Below, piece after piece: positions 63,781 to 64,000 of a stretch of 64,000 nucleotides of DNA. How positions within the stretch are numbered: position 1 is the first letter of the stretch; each line of letters starts with the position of its first letter. The translations under genes and the position numbers were made by a program. Under the pieces are notes generated by a model that worked only from the letters and a program-made list of their open reading frames with translations, did not search any database and was not told where the DNA came from. Source of the DNA: Pseudomonadota bacterium (GTDB lineage: Bacteria; Pseudomonadota; Gammaproteobacteria; Enterobacterales; Enterobacteriaceae); contig JAEYFY010000323.1 of the NCBI GenBank assembly GCA_023454395.1, forward strand, positions 1 to 64,000. Direction: 5' to 3'.

Positions 63781-64000
63781 ACAGTCCTTTTTTTGATTAA
63801 AAATATCGCTAAAGATATTTACTTTATTCCTTTACTACTTAATTTAAAGATAAAAACAAAGTAAGCTATTTATCATTTTAGCAAAATTTCCTAGATGACA
63901 ATTACGTGAGGACAATACAAAAACACGCTATTTTAAACAATCCAATTTAGATGAAAATATTTAATTCTGAGCAATTATGCTAATATTTAGTTTGGAGAAA
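63781..64000. other. Right edge, intergenic
   Basis: AT-rich DNA with no gene. The window ends in TTTGGAGAAA, which looks like a ribosome-binding site for a plus-strand gene starting just beyond the edge. Confidence 0.4.

Overview
The window is AT-rich enterobacterial chromosome. The gene set points to Morganellaceae, most probably Proteus or a close relative: xylAB, yegD, mdtL-yidZ, ybiT, ydeE and a nifJ-type pyruvate oxidoreductase of enterobacterial type, with an accessory content dominated by iron acquisition and drug efflux. The assignment comes from gene content and composition only; no rRNA or species marker is present, and I saw no tRNA, CRISPR array or transposase.

Layout. 1-3000: xylose catabolism (tail of a probable transporter, xylA, xylB). 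3000-9300: a YjbD-like small protein, a threonine-aldolase-family PLP enzyme, a three-copy ~95 bp terminator-like repeat, YegD, a LysR regulator divergent from a two-gene YdcZ/DUF606 pair, and a DUF6122 membrane protein. 9300-15130: an exported choloylglycine hydrolase/penicillin acylase-like enzyme and a ytcA-mdtN-mdtO-mdtP efflux operon. 15400-25470: mnmH, a DUF4184 protein, mdtL (broken by a one-base deletion) with yidZ, a DUF4139 protein, an exported amidohydrolase, yaiI, and an EamA transporter/MarR pair with two visible operators. 25600-31300: a heme-uptake and anaerobic heme-degradation operon (receptor, binding protein, HutW, HutX, ChuY-like) with an exact FNR-type box and a Fur-like box upstream. 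31500-33130: ybiT. 33222-35888: a very AT-rich 888-codon gene whose first ~100 residues look like the N-terminal translocation domain of Salmonella effectors of the SifA/SopD/SspH type. 36264-46671: two TonB receptor units for siderophores; the first ends in a C-type-lectin-fold protein of the formylglycine-generating-enzyme/phage-tail kind, the second carries a complete FhuCDB-like importer. 46740-51900: two MFS/TetR pairs and a LysR gene; one TetR operator recurs in front of the first siderophore receptor. 51977-54431: a divergent accA paralogue and ydeE. 54524-64000: nifJ/ydbK, a metallophosphoesterase and AraC regulator with an odd tail, a GNAT remnant, a cystathionine-gamma-synthase-family enzyme with a MetQ lipoprotein, and two small exported proteins.

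How it fits together. The central 25-51 kb is largely an iron/heme island: three TonB receptors, three periplasmic binding proteins, one complete ABC importer, an oxygen-independent heme-opening enzyme, Fur-like boxes at each unit and a TetR-linked exporter that may share control with the siderophore receptor. The most novel items are the SifA/SopD-like effector candidate, the lectin-fold protein embedded in a siderophore operon, the shared TetR operator and the isolated accA paralogue. All homology statements rest on recalled family sequences, not on searches.
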